Assembly: GCA_900318915.1 (NCBI GenBank)
Contig: ONMI01000018.1
Span: 1 to 38,059, forward strand
Length of the DNA: 38,059 nt
Direction of reading: 5' to 3'
Source: an uncultured Prevotellaceae bacterium
GTDB taxonomy: Bacteria; Bacteroidota; Bacteroidia; Bacteroidales; Bacteroidaceae
The notes under the pieces were generated by a model. The model made no database searches. It was not told the DNA's origin and saw only the letters and a program-made list of their open reading frames with translations. Within the stretch, counting starts at the first letter, position 1. The number at the start of each line of letters is the position of its first letter. Position numbers and translations under genes: made by a program. Positions 1-10,200 of the stretch are shown piece by piece.

Positions 1-1689
1 GACACCAACATACCCGATGTGCCCGACATGCAGTACTACCACATCCTTTCCGGCGATTGGGAGGCATTCAGCTGCCCCAATGCCGTCGACTTCACCCATG
101 CTGAGAACGTCACCGCCTATGCCGTCGATTCCTACGACGACGGTGTCACTTATCTGCGGCAGTTGGGCGATGTGGCCGCCGGCACCGGTATCCTCCTCCA
201 CGGCGCCTACGACACCGAGGCCGTCTTCACCAAGGGCCAGGCCACCGAGGCGGAGCCCAACCTGCTCATCGGTGCTGTGGATTCCGTCGAGGTGTGGCCC
301 ACGTGGGTAGACAAGAGCTACTTCCTCTTCTCCGCCAACACCTACGGTGTGGGCTTCGTGCCCGTAACCGACACGGTCTTCACCGCTCCCCATTCGGCCT
401 ATCTCGCCGTGCCCATCGAGGCTGCCGGCTTCGAGATGTTGCAGATGGTGGCCGGTGACATCATCGTCTTCGCCGATTCATATGTCAAGGAGATTTGCGT
501 GGGCATGTGGGACACCGACGGCGACGGCGAACTGAGCACCGCCGAGGCTGCCGTGGTGAGCGAAGTCGACGTGTTCAGCTCCAACCATGACATCCGCTAT
601 TTCGACGAGCTGAAGCACTTTACCGGTGTGGAGGAGCTCGGTGTGGCCGCCTTCCGCAACTGTGCCTCACTTCGGCGCATCACCATCCCCTCGCATGTGC
701 GGGTGATAGGCGACTTCGCCTTCGACGGCTGCTACGAGCTCAACAATATCATCTTCACCGAGGGCCGGTTGGAACGGATTGGCGCCCACGCCTTCTCGCT
801 GTGCACCTCGCTGCAGCAGGTGGAGCTGCCTTCCACGGTGACGGAACTTGGCGAGAGTGCCTTCTATTACTGTACCTCGCTCGCCAGAGTCAACATACCC
901 GACGGTGTGCGGGAGATTTGTCCCACCACCTTTGCTTCCTGCACCGAGCTGCAGAGCATCTACATTCCCTGCAGCGTGAAGACAGCCGACGAGTCGGCCT
1001 TCATCGACTGCTTCAGCCTCACCACGGCCACGCTTCCCGCCACGCTTGCCCTCAACCTGCCGGGCACGGTGCGCAAGACCACCTACATACACCGTCTGGA
1101 AGAGGAGTTTGAGACCTTCTGCAGTCCTTATAACCTCGTGTTCCCGCGCGATGGTGTGCTGGCCTTCACCAGCCCCCTGTGCGACGGCTATCGCATCAAT
1201 CTGCAGCGTGTCGACTCGCTCAATGCGGGCACCGGTGTGCTGCTGCACGGCGAGGTAGGCCGCGTCTACACACTCATCCCCGGCCAGGAGGCCACCCGCC
1301 CCTTCAATCTCTATGTGGGCGTGCTCGACGACACCGAGCTCCTGCCCGAGATGAACAACAAGTATGTCTTCGTTCTGAAGAACAGCTCCAACGGCTTCGG
1401 GTTCTACCGTGTGCAGGAACCCACGGAGCTGGGCGCCTGCAGGGCCTATCTGCCGCTCGACATGAGCCTGGTGGGCTACAACGACTTCCTGGAGATAGGC
1501 CTCCTGCCCGATATCGACAACCCCGTGATACAGGCTCCGCAGCACCGTGCGGTGGCCGGTGTCGAGGGCGAGGGAGTGTCGGCTGCCGGCACCGACGAGT
1601 GGTTCACGCTCACCGGCGTCCGCCTGCCGTCGCGTCCTGTGCAGCCCGGCCTCTATATCCACAACGGCCGCAAGGAGGCAGTGCGCTGA
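1..1689 (+). CDS. Secreted BspA-type leucine-rich repeat protein, 5' truncated
   Basis: The reading frame is open from base 1, so the N-terminus lies outside the window; the first in-frame ATG (19) need not be the real start. The middle of the visible part (roughly residues 185-350 counted from base 19) holds about six LRR_5 units of the type 'AF-x-x-C-x-x-L-x-x-[IV]-x-[IL]-P-x-x-[VL]', as in BspA-like surface proteins. Similar beta-rich stretches with the phrase 'G-T-G-[IV]-L-L-H-G' occur both before and after the LRR block, suggesting a duplicated domain that flanks it. The C-terminus, with WFTLTGVRLPSRP and then GLYIHNGRK, is the short tag found on three other exported proteins here. LRR proteins of this kind usually act in adhesion or binding, but no ligand can be inferred. 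It converges on pnp across a shared terminator. Confidence 0.85.
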   Translation, partial: DTNIPDVPDMQYYHILSGDWEAFSCPNAVDFTHAENVTAYAVDSYDDGVTYLRQLGDVAAGTGILLHGAYDTEAVFTKGQATEAEPNLLIGAVDSVEVWPTWVDKSYFLFSANTYGVGFVPVTDTVFTAPHSAYLAVPIEAAGFEMLQMVAGDIIVFADSYVKEICVGMWDTDGDGELSTAEAAVVSEVDVFSSNHDIRYFDELKHFTGVEELGVAAFRNCASLRRITIPSHVRVIGDFAFDGCYELNNIIFTEGRLERIGAHAFSLCTSLQQVELPSTVTELGESAFYYCTSLARVNIPDGVREICPTTFASCTELQSIYIPCSVKTADESAFIDCFSLTTATLPATLALNLPGTVRKTTYIHRLEEEFETFCSPYNLVFPRDGVLAFTSPLCDGYRINLQRVDSLNAGTGVLLHGEVGRVYTLIPGQEATRPFNLYVGVLDDTELLPEMNNKYVFVLKNSSNGFGFYRVQEPTELGACRAYLPLDMSLVGYNDFLEIGLLPDIDNPVIQAPQHRAVAGVEGEGVSAAGTDEWFTLTGVRLPSRPVQPGLYIHNGRKEAVR

Positions 1690-1715
1690 CACGCCTCCTG
1701 CCGGCTGTGAGCCAC

Positions 1716-1755
1716 AAAAAAAGCGGAAGTTCCAAGTTCGGAACTTCCGCTTTTT
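1716..1755. terminator. Bidirectional rho-independent terminator between LRR gene and pnp
   Basis: A perfect 13-bp stem (1721-1733 with 1740-1752, arm AAGCGGAAGTTCC) encloses a 6-nt loop. It is flanked by A residues on the left and T residues on the right, so it reads as stem plus T-tract on both strands. It sits between two convergent genes and can end both transcripts. Confidence 0.9.
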
Positions 1756-1774
1756 GTATGGTCAGACGGTTGTC

Positions 1775-4114
<2,340 letters not shown>

Positions 4115-4157
4115 CTAAAAAAACTTCTTGTATAAATACATCTAATAAAAAATCGGC

Positions 4158-4165
4158 CAAAGTTA
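4158..4165 (-). promoter_or_regulatory. Candidate pnp promoter -7 element
   Basis: On the minus strand the sequence reads TAACTTTG, a match to the Bacteroidetes -7 consensus TAnnTTTG. A weak -33-like TTCG lies 20 nt further upstream. The predicted transcript start leaves a 5' leader of roughly 35-40 nt before the ATG at 4114. Confidence 0.55.
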
Positions 4166-4213
4166 CTCATTTTCGGTCGAATAGACGAAGAAATTATTTG
4201 GAAAAAACATTTT

Positions 4214-4252
4214 GGGCATGAAAAAGGGGTTGTTTGCGCCTTTTTCATGCCC
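4214..4252 (-). terminator. Terminator of the two-component operon
   Basis: A perfect 14-bp inverted repeat (4214-4227 with 4239-4252, arm GGGCATGAAAAAGG on the plus strand) has an 11-nt loop. On the minus strand it lies about 40 nt past the response-regulator stop and is followed by AAAATGTTTTTT. It may also insulate pnp from upstream readthrough. Confidence 0.8.
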
Positions 4253-4290
4253 TGTGTTTCGGTTTTGGCCGGTTTTCCGGTTGGTGGCTG

Positions 4291-5004
4291 TCATTTTGCG
4301 TTGCCGTCGTCGACGATGAGTTTGTAGCCTATGCTTCGTGCGTTGACGATGCGTATGTTTTTGTCGTGTGCCATTTTCTTCCGCAGTTTGGTGATGAACA
4401 CGTGCAGCGAGCGCTGGTTGTAGATGGTGTCGTCGCCCCATAGCTCCAGCAGTATCTCCTGCGCGTTGACCACCGAGTTGGGGTTCTGCGAGAGTTTGAG
4501 CAGTATGCGGCTTTCGCGGAAGGAGAGGTCCTGCATCACGCCGAAGGCCTCCAGTTTCTGCTGTTTGGGGTGGAAGATATACTCGCCTATCTGTATTTTC
4601 TGCTGTGTGTCGGCGTCGCCGGCGGGTTTGTTGCGTTCGGCCAGCGCCTTGAGCCGCACGATGAGCTCTCTCATGCTGAAGGGTTTCTTCAGGTAGTCGT
4701 TGGCGCCCAGCTCGAATCCCTTCACCACGTCGTCGATGGCCGACCGTGCGGTGAGGAAGAGCACGGGTGTGGCGGTGTCGAAGCGCCGTATGCGCCTCAC
4801 CAGTTCGAATCCGTCCATTTCGGGCATCATCACGTCGGCCACGAGCACGTCGGGGCGCACCTGTCCGATGAGTCGTAGCGCCTCGCTTCCGTCGTGGCAG
4901 ATGGTCACGTCGAACCCGTTTCTGCCCAGTGTGTTCTGTATCATGAAGGCCAGACTCTCCTCGTCTTCGGCCAGCAGCACTTTGATGTTGTTCTTTTCGT
5001 TCAT
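4291..5004 (-). CDS. OmpR/PhoB-family response regulator, RprY-like
   Basis: 237 residues. The receiver domain (about 6-120) has the acidic pair E13-D14, phosphoacceptor D57 in VLVADVMMPEMDGF, the LFLTARSA switch segment and the conserved lysine in YLKKPF. A C-terminal winged-helix DNA-binding domain (about 135-232) includes LSFRESRILLKL and the RSLHVFITKLRKKM recognition region. I chose the ATG at 5004 over an upstream frame extension because it overlaps the kinase stop as ATGA, the usual coupling for such pairs. It takes phosphate from the kinase encoded directly upstream and regulates transcription. The sequence resembles RprY of Bacteroides, but the target genes cannot be read from this window. 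Confidence 0.93.
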   Translation of the reverse strand: MNEKNNIKVLLAEDEESLAFMIQNTLGRNGFDVTICHDGSEALRLIGQVRPDVLVADVMMPEMDGFELVRRIRRFDTATPVLFLTARSAIDDVVKGFELGANDYLKKPFSMRELIVRLKALAERNKPAGDADTQQKIQIGEYIFHPKQQKLEAFGVMQDLSFRESRILLKLSQNPNSVVNAQEILLELWGDDTIYNQRSLHVFITKLRKKMAHDKNIRIVNARSIGYKLIVDDGNAK

Positions 5005-6374
5005 GTCGTTGTGTTGTTTTGGGGTGGGGGAGAGCATTCACCTTTGAATGTAAGCGTAAAGACCGACCCTTTGCCGGGTGTGGTGTCCACGGCCACGGAT
5101 CCGCCCATGCGTTCCATCATGGTGCGCACGAAGTAGAGTCCCAGTCCGAAGCCTTTCACCCCTTTTTGGTGTTTGCTCCGGTAGAACTTCTCGAAGAGGT
5201 GCGGCAGGTCGTCGGGGCTGATGCCGTTGCCGTTGTCGCTCACGCTGATGCGGTTTTTGCGTGCTGTGATGTCGATGCTGACGGCCGGCCGTGAGTATTT
5301 TATGGCGTTGTCAATCAGGTTTCCCAGGATGCGGAACAGCTGGTGTCTGTCGGCGGTCACGCACAGGTTGTCGGGGTTCACGTCGAGGTGGAACTGCACG
5401 TCTTTTTTTGCTTTCAGCTTGTGCTGTTCTATGAGTGTCTGTAGCAGGGGCAGCAGTGGCACCTGCTGCATCTCCAGGTCGGCGTATTTGGCAGGATGGC
5501 GGCTCATGGTGAGTATCTGTTCGGTGAGTCCGGCCAGCACCGAGAGCTGTTCCTGTCCTATCTGCAGGTATTTGCGCGCCAGCTGCGGGTCGTCGCTTAT
5601 GTCGAAGTTGAGCAGCGAGTCGATGGCCGAGTAGGCCACGCTGATGGGTGTCTTCAGCTCGTGCGTCATGTTGTTGGTGAAGTCGGTTTTCAGTTGGTCC
5701 AGGGTTCGCATTTTTCTGAGCAGGTGTATGAGATACCACATGCCGAGTCCTATCACTGCGAGCAGCAGGAGCGAGGCCGCCAGTATGCCCGCCATGTGGC
5801 GCATCACGCCGGCGGGGCTCACGGCCAGCGTCAGGCGGTACTCGCGCTGCTTGGTGTCGTCGAGCCAGTAGTCTATCACGGAGTCGCTGCTGTCGGGACG
5901 GTAGTCCGCCGAGGCTGCCGTGCCGGCCTCCTTGCCCTGGTTCAGGTAGGTTATCTGGTAGTCGAAGTGGAGCTGCTCTTTTTCGGTGAGCCGTGCGAAC
6001 ACACTGTCCACCTTGTGCACGTCGGGCGGCATCAGGCTGTCCACGCTGGCGTGCAGCATCTGCATCAGGCTGGTGGCGGTGGTGGCGTAGGGGTCTTCTA
6101 TCACGTCCTGTCCGTCCTGCTCGGGGTTGCAGTCGGTCTCTTCGGTGAAGAGGTTGAGCGAGAGTTTCACGTCCACGCCCTCTTCGGGCATCAGGGCGTG
6201 GATGCGCTCGCTTATCTCCTGGTTGTCGCTCCATATCAGCATGTTGCGGTACTGCCGCTCTATCAGGTCCTTCTGCTGCCGGTATAGCTGCGTGAGCCAG
6301 GAGGCCTGATAGGCTATCACGCCCACCAGGGTGGTCATCACCACGGCGCTGATATATTTCACATTGGCTCTCAT
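5001..6374 (-). CDS. Membrane sensor histidine kinase, RprX-like
   Basis: About 457 residues from the ATG at 6374. TM1 is at about 5-25, followed by a periplasmic sensor region of some 165 residues, TM2 (MAGILAASLLLLAVIGLGMW), then HisKA with the phospho-accepting His about 238 in MTHELKTPIS. The ATPase domain shows the N box (LIDNAIKYSR), G1 (VSDNGNGIS), an F box (LFEKFYR) and G2 (GFGLGLYFV). The frame stays open to 6425, but the extra 17 residues do not fit before TM1, and a minus-strand TATTTTTG (6381-6388) sits only 6 nt before the chosen ATG. If that -7 element is used, the mRNA would be almost leaderless. The stop overlaps the start of the response regulator. The periplasmic domain has no fold I recognise, so the signal is unknown. 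Confidence 0.9.
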   Translation of the reverse strand: MRANVKYISAVVMTTLVGVIAYQASWLTQLYRQQKDLIERQYRNMLIWSDNQEISERIHALMPEEGVDVKLSLNLFTEETDCNPEQDGQDVIEDPYATTATSLMQMLHASVDSLMPPDVHKVDSVFARLTEKEQLHFDYQITYLNQGKEAGTAASADYRPDSSDSVIDYWLDDTKQREYRLTLAVSPAGVMRHMAGILAASLLLLAVIGLGMWYLIHLLRKMRTLDQLKTDFTNNMTHELKTPISVAYSAIDSLLNFDISDDPQLARKYLQIGQEQLSVLAGLTEQILTMSRHPAKYADLEMQQVPLLPLLQTLIEQHKLKAKKDVQFHLDVNPDNLCVTADRHQLFRILGNLIDNAIKYSRPAVSIDITARKNRISVSDNGNGISPDDLPHLFEKFYRSKHQKGVKGFGLGLYFVRTMMERMGGSVAVDTTPGKGSVFTLTFKGECSPPPQNNTTT

Positions 6375-6448
6375 CAAACACAAAAATACACTTTTCTTCC
6401 CGATTTTCCATACCTTTACCCTCAAGGTTAATTCTAATTAAGACTTCT

Positions 6449-6465
6449 CGTGCGCTGCGCGCACG
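6449..6465. repeat. Mini-hairpin with GCA triloop (minus strand)
   Basis: A perfect 7-bp stem, CGTGCGC/GCGCACG, encloses three bases that read TGC on plus and GCA on minus, closed by a C-G pair. It is one of about ten intergenic hairpins in the window that follow the C-GNA-G rule. Confidence 0.7.
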
Positions 6466-6506
6466 GGAAATAGTCGGAAATCCAGCTGAACCATGAAAGA
6501 AATAGT

Positions 6507-6519
6507 GCACCTCCGGTGC
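6507..6519. repeat. Mini-hairpin with GGA triloop (minus strand)
   Basis: A 5-bp stem GCACC/GGTGC has loop TCC on plus, which is GGA on minus, closed by C-G. It lies immediately left of the 43-bp tandem array. Confidence 0.6.
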
Positions 6520-6525
6520 GGAAAC

Positions 6526-6716
6526 TGAAAGAAATTCCCGTAATACTCATAATTGAACATAATGACATTGAAAGAAATTCCCATAATACTCATAATTGAA
6601 CATAATGACACTGAAAGAAATTCCCGTAATACTCATAATTGAACATAATGACATTGAAAGAAATTCCCGTAATACTCATAATTGAACATAATGACATTGA
6701 AAGAAATTCCCATAAT
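6526..6716 (+). repeat. 43-bp tandem repeat array, about 4.4 copies
   Basis: Units start at 6526, 6569, 6612, 6655 and 6698 (the last partial), exactly 43 bp apart. Each begins TGAAAGAAATTCCC and continues with TAATACTCATAATTGAACAT. Copies differ at only a few positions, such as CCCG/CCCA and ACATT/ACACT, so the array is recent or kept uniform. There are no unique spacers, so this is not CRISPR. It lies in the gene-free region between the kinase promoter and the giant-protein operon. Confidence 0.9.
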
Positions 6717-6837
6717 GCGCAGAAATTTTCATTTTATCGCTGTGACATAGCTCAATAAAATAATAAGATTAAAAACCGCTGCGCTTTTTTTATCATCTCC
6801 TCTTGTTCTATAATCATCGTAGAGTCGTTTTATGATG

Positions 6838-6952
6838 TATTATGAATATTACGTGAATTTCTTTCAGTTATTAATGAAAAATTACGAGAATTACGGGAAT
6901 TTCTGTCAGTTCTTATGAATAATTTCTGAGTATTATGTGAATTTCTGTTAGT
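6838..6952 (-). repeat. Diverged inverted copies of the 43-bp repeat, about 42-bp period
   Basis: Read on the minus strand, three degenerate units begin with CTGAAAGAAATTC-like sequence at 6867, 6909 and 6951, 42 bp apart. They match the start of the tandem units to the left. The outer edges also match: GGAAACTGAAAGAAATTC at 6520-6537 and, inverted, GGAAACTAACAGAAATTC ending at 6952. The two arrays face each other across about 120 bp of AT-rich sequence. Confidence 0.7.
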
Positions 6953-6957
6953 TTCCT

Positions 6958-6974
6958 TCGCATCGCAGATGCGA
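6958..6974. repeat. Mini-hairpin with GCA triloop
   Basis: A perfect 7-bp stem TCGCATC/GATGCGA has loop GCA and a C-G closing pair. It lies just right of the inverted repeat array, mirroring the hairpin at 6507-6519. Confidence 0.65.
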
Positions 6975-7123
6975 TTTTCTTTCAACTTTTAATTTTTTAA
7001 CATCTTTAATACAGTATTGTTTTCATAATTTTTATTATTTTTGCAAAATATATCCATTCAACACATTGGCCGGATTGTATCAGTCTCACTAGCAAGCAGT
7101 GCGACAGATTTCACCACCTGTTT

Positions 7124-7157
7124 CCCGTTTTGTCGCAAAATACCCGTTTTGTCGCAA
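7124..7157 (+). promoter_or_regulatory. Two 15-bp direct repeats upstream of the giant-protein operon
   Basis: CCCGTTTTGTCGCAA occurs at 7124-7138 and again at 7143-7157, a 19-bp period or just under two helical turns. An inverted partial match (GCGACA) lies at 7101-7106. It lies between the two candidate -7 elements of the operon, so a regulator site is plausible. I do not recognise the motif. Confidence 0.4.
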
Positions 7158-7208
7158 CAAGTGGGTAAAAATGTAATCAACTGCCGACGGAAGAGCGAAA
7201 CCTATAAG

Positions 7209-7216
7209 TACCTTTG
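7209..7216 (+). promoter_or_regulatory. Candidate -7 element for the giant-protein operon
   Basis: TACCTTTG fits the TAnnTTTG consensus and lies 84 nt before the ATG at 7300. No clear -33 TTG is seen at 19-21 nt, so it may need an activator or may be fortuitous. The alternative is TATTTTTG at 7036-7043. Confidence 0.4.
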
Positions 7217-7299
7217 CACGTGGTGTATAAAGCCTGCTCACGTAGGACCCTTCACTCTTTTGAATCTTTTAGCAAACAATATACATTTTATCAACAAAT

Positions 7300-10200
7300 A
7301 TGAGTACTAATTTACTGACAAAACACAGACACTGGCGATACGCCAGCAGGCTGTTGGCCATTCTGATGGCCATGTTTTCGTCAACCCTTCCGCAGGCTGC
7401 ACTGGCCGACGAGAATGAGAACACCGCTCTCTATCTCGTGACCCCTGCCGGTGTCGACAAGCTGAACATCGAGATGCCTGTCTACGATGACGCAGGCTAC
7501 GACGGCTGGATTGACGATGGAAACATCTATGTTACCCCTCAGGGCGGTAACAAGCAGATGCTCTTGCACTATTACTCGCAGAATATGAGCGGCGACTATC
7601 CCCAGGTATGGCTCTACAAGGGTGTCGATGGTGAAATGGTGCTGAAACGCGACCGTGGCTACTCCAACGTGACGATTACCACCAGCGAGCAAAAAGTGGA
7701 GGTCCCGTTCCAGACCGGCTCGACGAGCAATGTGGCCAAGCTCTACCTCACCTGGACCGTGCCCGCCTCCATGCGCGGCATGCCCCTCACCATCACCTGG
7801 AAGGTGCACAAGACGGGTAACGGCCCTGCCGGCCCTGCCGGCGAGAGCTCTACCGATGTGAATGTCAATTCCTCCTCCGTGACGTTCACCGCCGTCCCCG
7901 CGCCCACCAAGCCTACGCTGATGTCTCCCATCCTGGGCTACGACACCAGCCATGCGGGCGAGTTGATGATTATCTACACCATGGCCACGAGCGACATCCT
8001 GAGCCTGAGGGCCTTTTACACCGAGGTGAACGGAGGTGCCGAGATACGGAAGTCGAAATTCCTGACTCCTGAGATGTCGGGATTCCTCACCCTCGATGCC
8101 GACAAGTGCTACAAGGATGTCTACATCAGGGCCAAGTATATCGACTCGGAGAAGAAAGAACGCTTCTCCGAATCGGACCATATCACCGTGCCCACCCTGC
8201 ACCAGGCCCATGACCTCACGGCCGCGATGCAGACCGACGGTTCGGTGCGCCTTTCCTGGAGATGCCGCGACAACCACTGGACCGACATCAACACCAGCGA
8301 CTCCTGGGAGATACAGCGCAACACCACCGGCGGCCTCAATGCCGAAGCGCAATGGACACAGCTCAACCCGGTGACGTTCACCAACAGCGATACGCTCTAC
8401 ACCGTTGTCGACAACACGCTGGTCGACGCCTACCAAGGGGAGACCGTCTACTACCGGGTGCGCCGTGCCTCCACCAATGCATGGAACTGGCAGGAGGGCT
8501 CCTATGCCCTGACGCAGCTGCCCTATCCGCTGTGGCTGCCCGCCGTGGGAGAGGCTACCGTGACCCGCGGCACCTGGAACGAAACCAGCCATCCCGTCGA
8601 CTTCACCTTCGGTTTCGGCGGTCAGCAATACAAGGGTGATACCTTCATCATGCGCACAGCCGAAGACTGGGAGACACTGGCCCGGATGGTGAAAGAAAAC
8701 AACCGTAAATACGATGTGGTCATGGCGGCCGATATCGACCTGCCCAAAGGTCACTCGATGATAGGCTCCAGCGGCAGTCCGTATCGGGGTACTTTCGACG
8801 GCAACGGCCATACCCTGACTGTCAATTTGGTGGACACTCAGCACCAATACGTGGCCCCCTTCTCCTATGTGGGTGACGCCACCTTCAAGAATTTACATGT
8901 GGCGGGTAAGGTCCTTGCCAGGGAGAAATTCACCGGCGGACTGATAGGAAAAGCCGAATCCATCGTACACCTCAACAACTGCCGTTCCTCGGTATACCTT
9001 ACTACCCAGATCACGGGCGATGCCACCAGTGGCGGTTTCACGGCCCATCAAATACAGTGGGGCGAGTACGAGAACTGTCTTTTCGACGGTGCCCTGATAG
9101 GCTCCAATGCCCACAGCTTCGGAGGTTTCGTCGGATGGTCGGCAACGACATCCTCTATCAAGAATTGTCTGTTCGCCCCCATCAGGGTCGACATCGACAC
9201 CACGCTGGTGAGCTGCCGCAACTTCGTCAGGTCCTTTCCCGCTTATGAGGCAGATATTAAAAACAGCTACTACCTGACGTCAATCGAAGGTTTGGAGACT
9301 GTAAAAATCGACGGTGTGGAATATAACGTCTTGCGCACCGCCGACGACTGGGATAAATTCCGTCAGAAAGTGATTGACGCCAATGGAAACAGAGACGTCA
9401 ATGCAATCATGGCCAGCGACTTTACGGCCATTTACTCCATTGGTTTCCTCAATAACATACCCTACCGGGGCATCTTCGACGGCAACGGCCACACACTGAC
9501 CGTCAATATCAACGGTACGGCGAATGCTTTTATAGCCCCGTTCTATCAGATAAGCGGTGCCACCATCAAGAATCTCAATGTGCAGGGCACCGTGAGAGGT
9601 GCTATCCACTCGGCGGGTCTGGTGGGAATAGCCAATAACGGCTACACCAATTACATCGAAAACTGCCACGTGTCTGTCGACATTTTGACCACCGACCACT
9701 ATGCCGGCGGTATCATGGGCCACGGCCATTCTGCCAAGAACTATATACGCAACTGTTTCTTCGACGGCTCCATCACGGCAGATAGCTACACCACTGATTC
9801 GTATGCCGGAGCCATCATGGGTTGGGAAGACGGCGGCACGTCGAATGTGATACAAAACAACCTGGAAGACGGTGCCTACAACAACTTCAATCACGTAGGC
9901 ATGAACTACGCCCGTGGCAGCGCCTATGGCGCCACCAACAGCTGGACCACCAAGAAGTGGGGTGAGGCCAACAAAGCCGAAGGCCTCAGCAGCGCCGAGC
10001 TGGTCGAAAAGCTGGGTGCCGCCAACTGGCAGTCGTGGGGCAGCCTCGCCGAGCCCAAGATGAAAACTGCCGAATTCTTCCAGGGCAAGAACGGATGGGA
10101 CATGAGCGTGTCTCAACTCACCACCACAATGGGTGCCCAGTGGGAGCACGGAGGTTTGTACCCCACTCCAAAGTACAACATATCCACCGATTCCGAATAT

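Larger units (their letters stand above)
6375..7299. other. Gene-free region upstream of the giant-protein operon
   Basis: I see no credible gene in these 925 bp. The region holds the tandem array, the inverted array, three mini-hairpins, a paired 15-bp direct repeat, and two -7-like elements facing the operon: TATTTTTG at 7036-7043 (with TTG at 7017-7019, only 16 nt away) and TACCTTTG at 7209-7216 (no clear -33). The second would give an 80-nt leader, the first about 250 nt. A 39-codon-plus open frame beginning near 7041 overlaps the operon start and shows no coding character. Confidence 0.7.

Noticed and set aside
6526-6716. 43-bp repeats as a CRISPR array
   Set aside because: The repeats are directly adjacent with no unique spacers, and no cas genes are present.
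7041-7310. 89-codon frame before the giant-protein gene
   Set aside because: It overlaps the operon start, covers both candidate promoters and the direct repeats, has no domain and has noncoding-like composition.
7820-7850. Collagen-like GPAGPAG repeat in the giant protein
   Set aside because: Only two triplets are present, far too short for a collagen helix; a linker is more likely.
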